A DNA stretch of 64,000 nt from Alphaproteobacteria bacterium (GCA_015062495.1 SUUN01000002.1:285210-349209); one strand, 5' to 3'; counted from the stretch's first letter, positions 45,788 through 54,338 are shown. Numbers and translations: made by a program. The notes: generated from the letters alone by a model not told the origin.

Positions 45788-47158
45788 ATGAATAAATATA
45801 CAAAAATCACTGCATCGATTGGCCCAAAGTGCGAAGACAAAGAAACCCTGACGCGTATGATTTCGGCGGGTGTTAACATGTGCCGCCTGAATTTTAGTCA
45901 TGATACCGGCGACGTCCAGGGGCATAAAATCGATATGATACGTGAAATTTCAAATGAATTAAATACACCTGTTGCGATTATGATTGATTTACAGGGGCCA
46001 AAACACCGCATTGGTAACTTTGAAACCGAAGATAAATATCCACTAACCATCGGCCAGAAATTCACATTTGACACCGACCCAACCCCGGGTAATGCAACGC
46101 GTGTCCAGTTGCCCGATGCCGATGTTTTGGGGTCGTTAAACGTTGGTGACAGAATTTTGTTAAACGATGGTAAAATTGAAATGCGTGTTGATTTTGCGTC
46201 ACCTGAACGCGTTGATGCAACGGTTATTCGCGGTACTGAAATTTGGTCGCGTCGCGGCTTTAATTTGCCCGATACCGAAGTCAACACATCTGTCCTGACG
46301 GCCAAGGATCGCGCAGACCTGGAATACGCAATCACCAAGAATCCAGACTATGTTGCGATTTCATTCGTGCAAAAGCCCGAAGACGTTGCCGAAGTTCGTG
46401 ATTTCATCACCGCGCGCAGCGCACACCCAATTAAAATCATCGCGAAAATCGAACGTCCAAACGCGGTTGAACGCATCACAGATATCGCCGCCGCCGCCGA
46501 TGGCATTATGATTGCGCGTGGCGACCTGGCGGTCGAAGTGCCATATGCCGAAGTTCCCGCAATTTCCCGTCATATCATCCGCGAATGTCGCAAAATGAAC
46601 AAACCTGTGATTGTTGCAACCCAGATGTTGGGTTCTATGGTAAACAGTGAATTTCCAACCCGTGCCGAAATCACAGACGTCGCGAACACTGCATACCTGC
46701 GCGCAGATTCAACCATGACATCCGAAGAAACAACCATTGGAATTAATCCGGTGAACGTAATTGAAACGATGTACAATATTCTGGCGCACGCAGACGCAGA
46801 CGCGATTGCCAATCCTTATGATTGGTCGCGTGTTGAAAATATTCCTGAAAACGATTGGTCACGTTCGGTTGCGTCCATGGCGTATTTGAACCGTGCGTCT
46901 GCAATTGTTGTGTTCGCGCGTGACACCATTGCCACAACCCAGATTTCGTGCCGCAAACCCGACATCCCGGTTATTGCGGTATGTAATGAATCTGTTGTTG
47001 CGAACCAGTTGTGCCTGGCGCGTGGTGTGTTCCCAATTTATTGCCCAGAATTATTCGGTATGCGTGATGCGTTTAATTCCGCACGCCGGTTTAATATCAA
47101 TATAGGTAAATTGGTTATCGTGGACGAAGATAAAATCAGCCTGCGTACATTGGATTAA
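45788..47158 (+). CDS. pyk: Pyruvate kinase
   Basis: Pyruvate kinase makes ATP and pyruvate from PEP and ADP. ITASIGPKCEDKETL, VNMCRLNFSHD, IDLQGPKHRIGNF and FVQKPEDVAEVRDF are family motifs. MIARGDLAVEVP carries metal/substrate-binding residues, and KPVIVATQMLGSM with PTRAEITDVAN follows. The usual SGET segment reads SEETTIG, a slight divergence. Length is 456. ppdK (12 kb downstream) catalyses a reverse-capable PEP/pyruvate step, so two enzymes of this node coexist. It has its own terminator. Confidence 0.93.
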   Translation: MNKYTKITASIGPKCEDKETLTRMISAGVNMCRLNFSHDTGDVQGHKIDMIREISNELNTPVAIMIDLQGPKHRIGNFETEDKYPLTIGQKFTFDTDPTPGNATRVQLPDADVLGSLNVGDRILLNDGKIEMRVDFASPERVDATVIRGTEIWSRRGFNLPDTEVNTSVLTAKDRADLEYAITKNPDYVAISFVQKPEDVAEVRDFITARSAHPIKIIAKIERPNAVERITDIAAAADGIMIARGDLAVEVPYAEVPAISRHIIRECRKMNKPVIVATQMLGSMVNSEFPTRAEITDVANTAYLRADSTMTSEETTIGINPVNVIETMYNILAHADADAIANPYDWSRVENIPENDWSRSVASMAYLNRASAIVVFARDTIATTQISCRKPDIPVIAVCNESVVANQLCLARGVFPIYCPELFGMRDAFNSARRFNINIGKLVIVDEDKISLRTLD

Positions 47159-47186
47159 AAAAATCCCCCGCCCGGGGGATTTTTAT
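47158..47186 (+). terminator. Terminator after pyk
   Basis: Stem atccccc/gggggat, loop gccc, T run. Confidence 0.88.
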
Positions 47187-47204
47187 TAGTGTGGCACAAA
47201 GCAT

Positions 47205-47233
47205 TTGTGTTTTTATTTTTATCGATATATAAT
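47205..47233 (+). promoter_or_regulatory. Promoter of the putative RNA switch
   Basis: ttgtgt (47205-47210), 17 bp beginning tttt, tataat (47228-47233). The -35 and its following T run are the same as at 51587. Confidence 0.75.
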
Positions 47234-47239
47234 TACCGT

Positions 47240-47413
47240 GCGCTGGGGAATTTCCAGTGTGGGGTATAAAGACCTCTCCAAGATGTCAGAGATGACAATA
47301 ACCATCTCCAACCTAAGTGGTTGGAGGGTTGTGATATACATAAATAAGCAACACTATTCTTGGATAGTCTTTAACCTCCAACCGCTTTTGATTATCAATT
47401 GCGGTTCTTTTTT
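47240..47413 (+). ncRNA. Structured leader or small RNA with switchable hairpins and terminator
   Basis: A first hairpin (ctgg/ccag within 47241-47259) is followed by three competing pairings. P1 joins 47306-47313 and 47319-47326 (8 bp, 5-nt loop). The long-range helix joins 47315-47330 and 47373-47387 (about 15 bp, one bulged G and a G-U). The terminator joins 47380-47385 and 47401-47406, then a run of T to 47413. P1 and the long helix share 47315-47326, and the long helix and the terminator share 47380-47387. P1 formed would free the terminator; the long helix would block it. It lies 24 nt before a 79-aa gene. I do not recognise a known riboswitch class. Confidence 0.6.
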
Positions 47414-47436
47414 AACCTTTTTATTTATGGGGCGCA

Positions 47437-47676
47437 ATGATGCACGTTGAATACAACCAAGAACAGATTGAACAAGACCCAGGAATGTTATCCTATTACA
47501 CTGGGCAAAAGATAGAACGAATCAGACAAGAGTTAGGAATCCCGTCCTATCATATGTGTGATATTTTGGCGATTTGTACTGCGTCGGAATACTATCTTGT
47601 AAAACTGGGCGCTATTGATTTGGATGTGTATCAGAAGATAATGTTTGTTGCGATTACACGCCGTCCGTTGGAATAA
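47437..47676 (+). CDS. Small protein of unknown function, 79 aa (possible DNA-binding)
   Basis: This 79-residue protein follows the switch-like RNA. It looks mostly helical; the stretch RIRQELGIPSYHMCDILAI followed by TASEYYLVKLG resembles the spacing of a helix-turn-helix, but I cannot assign a family. The start could be either of two ATGs (47437, 47440). It is followed by a terminator shared with convergent rpmH. Its expression would be controlled by the RNA at 47240-47413 if that acts in cis. Confidence 0.65.
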   Translation: MMHVEYNQEQIEQDPGMLSYYTGQKIERIRQELGIPSYHMCDILAICTASEYYLVKLGAIDLDVYQKIMFVAITRRPLE

Positions 47677-47679
47677 AAA

Positions 47680-47703
47680 AACCGCCAATCGGCGGTTTTT
47701 TTA
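47680..47703 (+). terminator. Bidirectional terminator between 79-aa gene and rpmH
   Basis: Stem aaccgcc/ggcggtt, loop aatc, T run after and A run before. Confidence 0.85.
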
Positions 47704-47853
47704 ATTTGCCGCTGTGGCGGCCAATCTTTTACGGCCCGCTGCGCGACGACGATTCAGAACATCGCGACCACCGGCGGTTGCCATACGTGCACGAAATCCG
47801 TGTGTGCGAACACGGCGTGTTTTCGATGGTTGATATGTACGTTTTGTTGCCAT
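47701..47853 (-). CDS. rpmH: 50S ribosomal protein L34
   Basis: This 50-residue protein reads [20 protein letters not shown], then [20 protein letters not shown] and RKRLAA, a full L34 with its basic core. Usual bacterial L34 has 44-50 residues. rnpA and the dnaA region, the usual neighbours, are absent, so the gene has been moved away from the replication-origin cluster. Two small ORFs lie upstream on the same strand. Confidence 0.97.
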   Translation of the reverse strand: MATKRTYQPSKTRRVRTHGFRARMATAGGRDVLNRRRAAGRKRLAATAAN

Positions 47854-47982
47854 GACTTCAAACCCTTGGTTTATTTCTTTTACTTTTATGCTTCAAGTGT
47901 ACCCGAGCAGCATCATCCGTACACCCGAAAAAATCCGTTTGTGCCCCTATTTAATCACACGTTTTATAAAAACGCAACCTTT

Positions 47983-48090
47983 TTATTTAGATTTTATTAA
48001 ACCGAACTTTGCCAACGCTTCCATTGTTAAATAATATATAAACAACGCTACAAACAGTTTATAAAACGGCAAAAACATATTATCCATCAT
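47983..48090 (-). CDS. Small membrane protein, 35 aa
   Basis: This 35-codon ORF encodes MMDNMFLPFYKLFVALFIYY, then LTMEALAKFGLIKSK: one hydrophobic helix (about residues 6-24) and a short basic tail. aggat lies a few nt before the ATG, and the upstream ORF stops 9 nt earlier. Codon use fits the genome. No family is recognised. The region 47854-47982 between it and rpmH holds no other ORF. Confidence 0.45.
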   Translation of the reverse strand: MMDNMFLPFYKLFVALFIYYLTMEALAKFGLIKSK

Positions 48091-48099
48091 AAATCCTGT

Positions 48100-48285
48100 T
48101 TATCTTTGTTTGTTGTGTACGTTATGACACATGCGTTCAATACCATTGATTAATTTAATCATCTGGTTCAGATTCCATATTTGGCACGTAAATTGTGCGC
48201 GTGCAATGCAATCGTGGCCGGATGTGTCACGCATTTCCTGTGCCCAATTGCGCGTTTCAGTTAAAATATCTTTGATTTGTCCCAT
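48100..48285 (-). CDS. Small protein of unknown function, 61 aa
   Basis: This 61-residue ORF looks genuine by codon use (GAA, CGC, CGT, CTG preferred). It is helical, with Trp, Met and three Cys (HDCIARAQFTCQIW, ERMCHNV). No family is recognised. A consensus-like TTGACA promoter lies just upstream, divergent from gyrA. It heads a short unit with the 35-aa ORF and perhaps rpmH. Confidence 0.6.
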   Translation of the reverse strand: MGQIKDILTETRNWAQEMRDTSGHDCIARAQFTCQIWNLNQMIKLINGIERMCHNVHNKQR

Positions 48286-48298
48286 GTAATTTATGCTA

Positions 48299-48320
48299 TC
48301 ACGAATACTGGTTTTGTCAA
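48299..48320 (-). promoter_or_regulatory. Minus-strand promoter for the small ORFs/rpmH
   Basis: On the minus strand TTGACA (48315-48320) is followed by a 16-17-bp spacer and tagcat, with the 61-aa ORF starting just downstream. The -35 is perfect, the -10 weak. Confidence 0.55.
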
Positions 48321-48325
48321 TTGAA

Positions 48326-48361
48326 TTTTTGGGCTTTATTTCTTGACCAAAAGCCCAAAAA
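48326..48361. promoter_or_regulatory. 12-bp inverted repeat around the gyrA -35 region
   Basis: Perfect arms tttttgggcttt (48326-48337) and aaagcccaaaaa (48350-48361) enclose 12 bp that contain the gyrA -35 ttgacc (48343-48348). The position suits an operator or a supercoiling-sensitive cruciform; it could also serve as a terminator-like structure. Confidence 0.6.
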
Positions 48362-48372
48362 TCTGCTATGTT
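48343..48372 (+). promoter_or_regulatory. Candidate gyrA promoter
   Basis: ttgacc (48343-48348) and tatgtt (48367-48372), spacing 18 bp (or ctatgt with 17). Confidence 0.6.
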
Positions 48373-48402
48373 TTGTGTGTTATAAACATAGGAAAGGTAA
48401 GT

Positions 48403-51135
48403 ATGTCAGAAAACATTAACGAAGTAATTGAAACGCGTGTTCCCCAGTCGTCTTTGGAACACGAAATGCGGACCAGTTTTTTGGACTATGCGATGTCGGT
48501 TATCGTTGATCGTGCATTGCCGGACGTTCGCGACGGGTGCAAGCCTGTACACCGCCGAATACTGTACGTTATGAACGATGTTGCGCCGGCGACGAAGCCA
48601 ACGGTTAAATCTGCGCGTATTGTCGGTGATGTTATGGGTAAATATCACCCACACGGTGACAGTTCTATTTACGAAGCCATGGTTCGCATGGGTCAGGATT
48701 TTTCCATGGGCGAAATGCTGGTCCAGGGCCAGGGTAACTTTGGTTCGCGCGACGGGGACAAGGCGGCTGCCATGCGTTATACCGAAGCGCGCCTGTCAAA
48801 ACTGGGTGCGTCGTTAATGGATGACATGGACAAAGATACTGTTGACTGGCAGCCGAACTTTGATGGCAGTTTGCAAGAACCGGTTGTCTTGCCGACCAAG
48901 TTTCCAAATTTCCTGGTAAACGGTGGTTCGGGTATTGCGGTTGGTATGGCGACAAATGTGCCGACATACAACCTGGGTGAAATTTGTAATGGTATTTTGG
49001 CGATATTGGATAATCGCGATTTGTCCGATGATGAATTGTTTACGATTATCCCCGGGCCTGACTTTCCAACGGGTGCGATGATTATGGGGCGTGCCGGCGC
49101 GTACAAGGCGCACACAACCGGCCGCGGTTCAATTATCATCCGTTCAAAAACACACATCGAAGATTTCCGCGATCACCAGGCGATTATTGTGGATGAAATC
49201 CCGTACCAGGTCAACAAGGCGCAAATGATTATCAAAATCGCCGAATTGATTAAGGATAAACGTATCGAAGGAATCTCGGAAATTCGCGACGAATCATCCA
49301 AAGAAGGTCTGCGTATCGTTATTGAATTAAAGCGCGACGCAATTGCAGATGTGGTCTTGAATCATCTGTTCCAGTACACAGAAATGCAGACCAGTTTCCC
49401 CGTTAACATGATGGCGTTGAACCGTGGTCGTCCAATGTTGTTCAATGTTCGTGGTGTTCTGGATGCCTTTATTGAATTCCGGGCCGAGGTTATCCGCCGT
49501 CGCACAATCTTTGATTTGAACAAGGCGCGCAATCGTGCCCACACATTACTGGGGCTGTCTGTTGCGGTTGGCAATCTGGACGAAGTTATCGAATTGATTA
49601 AATCCAGTCCAAACCCCGACGTCGCCCGCGAAGCATTGATTTCCCGTGGTTGGCGTGCGTCGGACATTGAATCATATATTCAATTGATTGACGACCCGAA
49701 TACAGAATACAAAGACGGCATGTTCTATATGTCCGAAGACCAGGCCCGTGCAATCTTGGAATTGCAACTGCATCGTTTGACCGGATTGGAACGCGACAAA
49801 ATCCATAATGATTTGACGACATTGGGTGCGACAATTCGCGACCTGTTGGAAATTTTAGGCAGTCACGAACGCATCATCCAAATCATTCGCGATGAAACCA
49901 CATCTGTGCGCGATAATTGGGCGTCCCCACGTCGTACAGAAATTTCTGACGCAGAAATCGACATTGATATCGAAGATTTAATTGCGCGTGAAGATATGGT
50001 TATTACTGTTTCGAATACTGGCTACATCAAACGCGTTGCGCTGGATACATACCGCGCCCAAAAACGCGGGGGCAAGGGTCGCAATGCCATGGCCACCAAA
50101 GACGACGACTATGTGGTCCAGGTGTTCGTTGCAAACACCCACACACCATTGTTGTTCTTTAGTTCGCGTGGTATGTGCTATAAATTAAAAACCTATAAAT
50201 TACCCGAAGCGGCCGCCGCCGCCAAGGGACGTCCACTGGTCAACCTGTTGCCACTGGAAAATGGCGAAACGATTACCGCGATTTTGCCCGTCCCCGAAGA
50301 AGATGTTGCCCGCGTCGCTGAATCTGGGGTTGAACATTACCTGATGTTTGCAACCGCGTCTGGTACAGTGCGTCGCAATCGCATGTCTGATTTTGATTCA
50401 ATCCGCGCGAATGGTAAAATTGCGATGAAACTGGACGAAGGTGACAGTCTGATTTCCGTGCTGCCATGTAATGATGCCCAGGATGTATTCTTGGCAACAT
50501 ATCGTGGCCGTGCGATTCGATTCCCTGTGCCTGAAATCCGTGTGTTCGCCGGCCGTAATTCAACCGGTGTTCGCGGTATCACATTGGGCGCAGACGACCG
50601 TATTATCGGCATGGCGATGTTGAATCGTGGCGAATCTGATTCGGCCGTTCGCGCAGCGTATATTAAGCAGTCGCGCGCCGCCCGTCGCGCCGCCACCGGC
50701 ATCGAAGAAGAAGCGTCCACCGACGAAGAAGAAACAACAATCGTTCTGGACGATGCGAAAATGGCCGAAATGGCATCCCGCGAAGAATTTATTTTAACAA
50801 TTTCTGAAAACGGATTCGGCAAACGCACCAGTTCATATGAATATCGTCTGACACATCGTGGTGGTGGCGGATTTACAAACATCAAACTGGGGGGCAAGAA
50901 TACCGCCGTTGCAGGTTCGTTCCCGGTCATTGATGACCAAGATATTATCATGGTAACCGACGGTGGAAAAATCATCCGTACACCGGTGTCTGATGTTCGC
51001 ATTGCAGGTCGCTCAACCGCGGGTGTAACCTTGTTCCGCACCGCCGATAATGAAAAGGTTGTATCGGCCATTTCAATTGAACGTGCATCCGACGAAGAAT
51101 CTGCGGAAACGGATGAAGCGGTTGTATCTGAATAA
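48403..51135 (+). CDS. gyrA: DNA gyrase subunit A
   Basis: GyrA cuts and rejoins DNA while gyrase introduces negative supercoils. The 910 residues run from ATG 48403, preceded by aggaaagg; a longer frame upstream crosses the promoter. The catalytic Tyr is Y126 in [32 protein letters not shown] is the quinolone-pocket helix with Ser in the usual position and Glu at the second site. The GyrA box, which distinguishes gyrase from topoisomerase IV, is QKRGGKG at about 553-559. The C-terminal beta-pinwheel has an acidic insertion ([11 protein letters not shown]). A MerR-type gene follows 14 nt later. Confidence 0.96.
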   Translation: MSENINEVIETRVPQSSLEHEMRTSFLDYAMSVIVDRALPDVRDGCKPVHRRILYVMNDVAPATKPTVKSARIVGDVMGKYHPHGDSSIYEAMVRMGQDFSMGEMLVQGQGNFGSRDGDKAAAMRYTEARLSKLGASLMDDMDKDTVDWQPNFDGSLQEPVVLPTKFPNFLVNGGSGIAVGMATNVPTYNLGEICNGILAILDNRDLSDDELFTIIPGPDFPTGAMIMGRAGAYKAHTTGRGSIIIRSKTHIEDFRDHQAIIVDEIPYQVNKAQMIIKIAELIKDKRIEGISEIRDESSKEGLRIVIELKRDAIADVVLNHLFQYTEMQTSFPVNMMALNRGRPMLFNVRGVLDAFIEFRAEVIRRRTIFDLNKARNRAHTLLGLSVAVGNLDEVIELIKSSPNPDVAREALISRGWRASDIESYIQLIDDPNTEYKDGMFYMSEDQARAILELQLHRLTGLERDKIHNDLTTLGATIRDLLEILGSHERIIQIIRDETTSVRDNWASPRRTEISDAEIDIDIEDLIAREDMVITVSNTGYIKRVALDTYRAQKRGGKGRNAMATKDDDYVVQVFVANTHTPLLFFSSRGMCYKLKTYKLPEAAAAAKGRPLVNLLPLENGETITAILPVPEEDVARVAESGVEHYLMFATASGTVRRNRMSDFDSIRANGKIAMKLDEGDSLISVLPCNDAQDVFLATYRGRAIRFPVPEIRVFAGRNSTGVRGITLGADDRIIGMAMLNRGESDSAVRAAYIKQSRAARRAATGIEEEASTDEEETTIVLDDAKMAEMASREEFILTISENGFGKRTSSYEYRLTHRGGGGFTNIKLGGKNTAVAGSFPVIDDQDIIMVTDGGKIIRTPVSDVRIAGRSTAGVTLFRTADNEKVVSAISIERASDEESAETDEAVVSE

Positions 51136-51149
51136 TTGGGGGTGTCGGC

Positions 51150-51536
51150 ATGGAAAATACAAATGAATACTTTTCATCGATAAATGAAGTGTCCAAACGT
51201 TTAAACGTGCCGGCGCACACCCTGCGCTATTGGGAAAAGCAATTTCCCGTCGCCATTCGCCCAACAACGGGGGCGGGCGGTCGTCGGTATTATCGTGCCG
51301 AAACGGTTGAAAAATTAATTGTCATCCGCGACCTGTTGCATAAACACGGATTAACAATCGCGGGGGTAAAAAAATTGATGCGTGACGGGAATCTGCCGAC
51401 ATGTGCGGACGAATTACTGGCTGGTGCATCGGCCGTTACCTCCAATGTGGTTGTCGCGCCCGCGCCAACAGACGGCAATAATGATCTGGATTTAGCAATC
51501 GGATTACTAGAATCCGCAAAGCAAATTTTGCAATAA
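51150..51536 (+). CDS. MerR-family transcriptional regulator
   Basis: This 128-residue protein has an N-terminal MerR helix-turn-helix: SSINEVSKRLNVPAHTLRYW, then EKQFPV, GGRRYYRAETVEKL and IAGVKKLMRDG. The C-terminal half is short and Ala/Val-rich, without the Cys cluster of metal-sensing members. This group (HTH_MerR with short tail) often sits next to ihfA or gyrase-linked genes in alphaproteobacteria. It is co-transcribed with gyrA. Its target is unknown. Confidence 0.88.
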   Translation: MENTNEYFSSINEVSKRLNVPAHTLRYWEKQFPVAIRPTTGAGGRRYYRAETVEKLIVIRDLLHKHGLTIAGVKKLMRDGNLPTCADELLAGASAVTSNVVVAPAPTDGNNDLDLAIGLLESAKQILQ

Positions 51537-51586
51537 CCCACCCATACGACCAGTTTTGTTAGATAAACTTTTATTTATCAAAGCAA

Positions 51587-51615
51587 TTGTGTTTTTGTTT
51601 TTTATATTCCATAAT
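51587..51615 (+). promoter_or_regulatory. Promoter of the structured RNA
   Basis: ttgtgt (51587-51592), 17 bp beginning tttt, cataat (51610-51615). The -35 region is the same as at 47205. Confidence 0.7.
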
Positions 51616-51621
51616 AACATC

Positions 51622-51815
51622 GAACTTTATGGATGTAAGGTTCGGGGTTTTCAAGACCCGTAAAGCAATGCGTACAAATGTTGTGCGTAAAAATCATCAC
51701 CTGACCCCTGGGTCGGGTATCTGTGGTTATACAACAGGGCGCGTCCCAAAACCCACAGAGTCATTTTGCTTTATGACCTTGAAAATGCCCGACCGTCTTT
51801 TATAGACGGTTTTTT
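51622..51815 (+). ncRNA. Putative structured non-coding RNA, about 190 nt
   Basis: The region between merR and the glycosyltransferase has no convincing ORF. It has a promoter, strong long-range pairing and a terminator. The segment 51639-51652 can pair with 51781-51794 (12 of 14 positions). The same 3' segment (51785-51794) can instead pair with 51711-51720 (10 bp with one G-U), stacking on ctgtgg/ccacag (51721-51726/51753-51758). A terminator (accgtc/gacggt, 51792-51810) and T run end it. Size and fold recall 6S-like RNAs, but conserved 6S or SRP motifs were not recognised. It could also be a 5' leader of the glycosyltransferase gene. Confidence 0.6.
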
Positions 51816-51816
51816 G
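51792..51816 (+). terminator. Terminator of the structured RNA
   Basis: Stem accgtc/gacggt, 7-nt loop, then tttttt. The 5' arm overlaps the 3' arm of the longer helix. Confidence 0.82.
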
Positions 51817-51842
51817 TTGGCATTAATCAAAGGGGATAAAAC

Positions 51843-52709
51843 ATGGATAAAATTTCGGTAATCGTACCGGTGTATAACGTAGAAAAATTTCTGTCACAAT
51901 GTCTGGGCAGTTTGACCAGCCAAACATATCGCAATCTTGAAATTCTGATTGTTGATGATGGCTGCACCGACAGGTCCAGTGCAATTTATCAAAAATATGC
52001 ATCCGCGGATAACCGCATAAAAATTATTAAGCAGGATAATTCTGGTGTTTCTGTCGCACGGAATACTGGGTTAAAATTTGCGACGGGTGATTGGGTGCAC
52101 TTTGTTGATTCAGATGATTATTTGGACATTGATTTTTATGAAAAAATGATGTCTGCGTGCGGTGACTGTATGCCTGATATTCTGGCGTGTGATGTTATTT
52201 CACAGAATTCAAACCTGTATAGCATCAGGTATAAAACCCGTGTTGCGCTGTATTCGCCAACCGAAAAGTTCTTGCAAACAAATGCGCTAAGGAATTGTGT
52301 CGTCTGGCGTTATCTTTTTCGCCGTGATTTTTTGAAAAAACATAAATTAAAATTTACAGTTGGGCGTATCTTTGAAGATATGTTGTTTACCCCAAATGCA
52401 ATAATGTTGTCGAATTATGTGATAACAGTCCCAGGGGCAAATTATCATTATGTGTTTAATGAAAATTCATTGTTGAACAGACCAGAAACGCCTTTGCGAA
52501 AAATGCAATATGATTATGCCCAGGAATACCTGAACCAGTTTATTGCGCAATATAATTTGCAACATGTTATTGCGCGCAGCCAAAACATAGAAACAACAAC
52601 ATATAAATTTTTATTGTTTAAATGCTTCAAGCGGATTTTTTTCAAGGATTGCAATGAAACAAAATATTATCTGTTTGGTGTTCGATTCTTAAAGACGTAT
52701 AAAAAATAA
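51843..52709 (+). CDS. Family 2 glycosyltransferase
   Basis: This 288-residue GT-A enzyme transfers a sugar from a nucleotide donor. SVIVPVYNVEKFLSQCLGSL opens it. LEILIVDDGCTDRS (residues 33-45) and the metal-binding DSDDYLD (from D89) are clear. The C-terminal part is more AT-rich and lacks a membrane anchor. Enzymes like this usually add sugars to LPS or capsule. It stands alone behind the structured RNA; no other glycan genes are adjacent. The acceptor is unknown. Confidence 0.9.
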   Translation: MDKISVIVPVYNVEKFLSQCLGSLTSQTYRNLEILIVDDGCTDRSSAIYQKYASADNRIKIIKQDNSGVSVARNTGLKFATGDWVHFVDSDDYLDIDFYEKMMSACGDCMPDILACDVISQNSNLYSIRYKTRVALYSPTEKFLQTNALRNCVVWRYLFRRDFLKKHKLKFTVGRIFEDMLFTPNAIMLSNYVITVPGANYHYVFNENSLLNRPETPLRKMQYDYAQEYLNQFIAQYNLQHVIARSQNIETTTYKFLLFKCFKRIFFKDCNETKYYLFGVRFLKTYKK

Positions 52710-52737
52710 AATCCCGCCGATTGGCGGGGATTTTTTA
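52709..52737 (+). terminator. Terminator after the glycosyltransferase
   Basis: Stem atcccgcc/ggcggggat (one bulged G), loop gatt, then a T run. Confidence 0.85.
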
Positions 52738-53076
52738 TTTTACAAAAACATATTTTTTCTTGCCGCATTTCTTTGGGCAACCGCATGTTGTTGGTTTATT
52801 TGCGGCCGGTGCTATTACCTGGCGTTCTGTGCGCTGTGCGGCGCCAAAATTATCACGCAGGTATAAATCGCGACATTTTGTATTGCGATAAACAATCTTT
52901 TTATCTAAATCCAGTGAACGAATATCTTCGGAATAGCGACGACCACGTTCCGCGGCATAGAACACACAATCGTCCCCATCCTGGGTATAGCGTACGCCAC
53001 CCTTGTAATAATCATAATACGACGAACAGCCTGCCAACACCAGCAACCCGAACAATGCAAACAAAGTCTTTTTCAT
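52735..53076 (-). CDS. Small Cys-rich lipoprotein, unknown function
   Basis: This 113-residue lipoprotein has the lipobox LAGC (Cys about residue 17). Near the N-terminus is a Tyr-rich stretch (SYYDYYKGGVRYTQDGDDC), then charged sequence. The C-terminus has CGCPKKCGKKK, which could bind metal or form disulfides. A good ribosome binding site (aagga) precedes it. No family is recognised. Confidence 0.75.
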   Translation of the reverse strand: MKKTLFALFGLLVLAGCSSYYDYYKGGVRYTQDGDDCVFYAAERGRRYSEDIRSLDLDKKIVYRNTKCRDLYLRDNFGAAQRTERQVIAPAANKPTTCGCPKKCGKKKYVFVK

Positions 53077-53230
53077 TTTATTTTCCTTGTCTATAAAACG
53101 GTTATCTCTGTCCGTCCCCCGATTCGTAGTAATTTTGGCACAAATGCCCCCGTTGTCAATTAAAACCCATTAAAAAAAATCAACCGCGGGCGCATAAATG
53201 TGCTATAATCCATATCAAAGGGATAAAAAT

Positions 53231-54178
53231 ATGAAGTATACTGAACTTGGCTTGGTGAATACCCATGAAATGTTTGCAGACGCGATTGCGCGCAAATATG
53301 CTGTGCCTGCGTTTAATTTTTACAATATGGAAACATTGATGGCGATTTTAAAGGCGTCGCGCATGATGCGCAGTCCGGTTATCCTGGCGGTATCTGAATC
53401 CGCATTAAAGTATATGGGCCCAGATATGTTAACCGGCATGATTATGGGTGCAAATTTGTCGCCTGATGACGGTGTTGCATTACACCTGGATCATGGTTCT
53501 TCTGTGGAATCGTGCGTGCGCGCGATTAAATTGGGTTTTTCATCTGTCATGATTGATGCCAGTAAATTACCATTTGACCAAAACGTTGAAATAACCAAGC
53601 GTGTCGTAGAAATTGCACACAAACACGACGTTACAGTCGAAGCGGAACTGGGCGTCCTGGCTGGAATCGAAGACGAAAATACATTCTCTGAAAATTCCAG
53701 TTATACAAACCCGTCGGATGTTGAACGTTTTGTCCGTGCCACGTCCATTGATTCCCTGGCAATCGCGATTGGAACCAGTCACGGCGCGTACAAGCGTCGT
53801 CGCGATGACGAAGAATTACGATTTGATATTTTGGCAGATGTGGCAACGCGCCTGCCGGGATTTCCATTGGTGTTACATGGTGCGTCAAACATCCCGCAAA
53901 ATTTGGTGATGCAAATCAACGAATTTGGTGGTAAATTATCTGGCGCGCGTGGCATTGATGTTGCGCAACTGCGTCGTGCGACACAAATGAACATCTGTAA
54001 AATTAACGTAGACAGTGATTTGCGCCTGGGCTTTGTTGCGGCGACGCGTCGCGCATTGGCGACGCATCCCCAAAACTTTAATCCGCGTGAATTTTTATCA
54101 TCTGCGATAACGACAATGACCCAGATATGTACCGATGAAATTCGCGACATTATGGGTTCAGATAATAAACTGGGGTAA
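53231..54178 (+). CDS. fba: Class II fructose-bisphosphate aldolase
   Basis: This zinc-dependent aldolase cleaves or forms fructose-1,6-bisphosphate. The Asp87-His88 pair lies in ALHLDHGSS. EAELGVLAGIED, IGTSHGAYK and LHGASNIP supply further zinc and phosphate-binding residues. Length is 315 from ATG 53231 (aaaggg upstream); a longer upstream frame carries no similarity. FbaA-like and tagatose-bisphosphate aldolases share these motifs, so substrate is inferred from the presence of glycolysis genes (pyk, ppdK) in the window. Confidence 0.92.
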   Translation: MKYTELGLVNTHEMFADAIARKYAVPAFNFYNMETLMAILKASRMMRSPVILAVSESALKYMGPDMLTGMIMGANLSPDDGVALHLDHGSSVESCVRAIKLGFSSVMIDASKLPFDQNVEITKRVVEIAHKHDVTVEAELGVLAGIEDENTFSENSSYTNPSDVERFVRATSIDSLAIAIGTSHGAYKRRRDDEELRFDILADVATRLPGFPLVLHGASNIPQNLVMQINEFGGKLSGARGIDVAQLRRATQMNICKINVDSDLRLGFVAATRRALATHPQNFNPREFLSSAITTMTQICTDEIRDIMGSDNKLG

Positions 54179-54185
54179 AAACATA

Positions 54186-54214
54186 TTGCCAAAAAACGCG
54201 CAATGCGGTATAAT
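54186..54214 (+). promoter_or_regulatory. Promoter before the Cys-rich protein gene
   Basis: ttgcca (54186-54191), 17 bp, perfect tataat (54209-54214). Confidence 0.7.
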
Positions 54215-54240
54215 ACATGGCGTAGAGCAAGAAAAACAAT

Positions 54241-54338
54241 GCCGAATCCAAAGGGACGATTGCTTTCGGCATTAATCCCCAAAATTTATTCCCAGAATTC
54301 CGCATAATTTATCCCCCATTTTATTGCCGAATCTAAAC
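54241..54338 (+). repeat. 98-bp element, copy A (upstream of Cys-rich secreted gene)
   Basis: The element starts with gccgaatccaaa (54241-54252) and ends with gccgaatctaaac (54326-54338). A related copy occurs at 62194-62291 with the same 85-bp spacing and similar sequence between. In copy A the second repeat encodes the PNLN of the protein's possible N-terminus. Confidence 0.7.

Noticed and set aside
47205-47450. Open frame of 81 codons through the RNA switch region
   Set aside because: It starts inside the promoter and runs through the hairpins and terminator with poor codon use. The RNA structure explains the region better.
51622-51815. tmRNA, RNase P RNA or SRP RNA
   Set aside because: No tag peptide frame ending in Ala-Ala, no RNase P core sequence and no SRP tetraloop region were seen.
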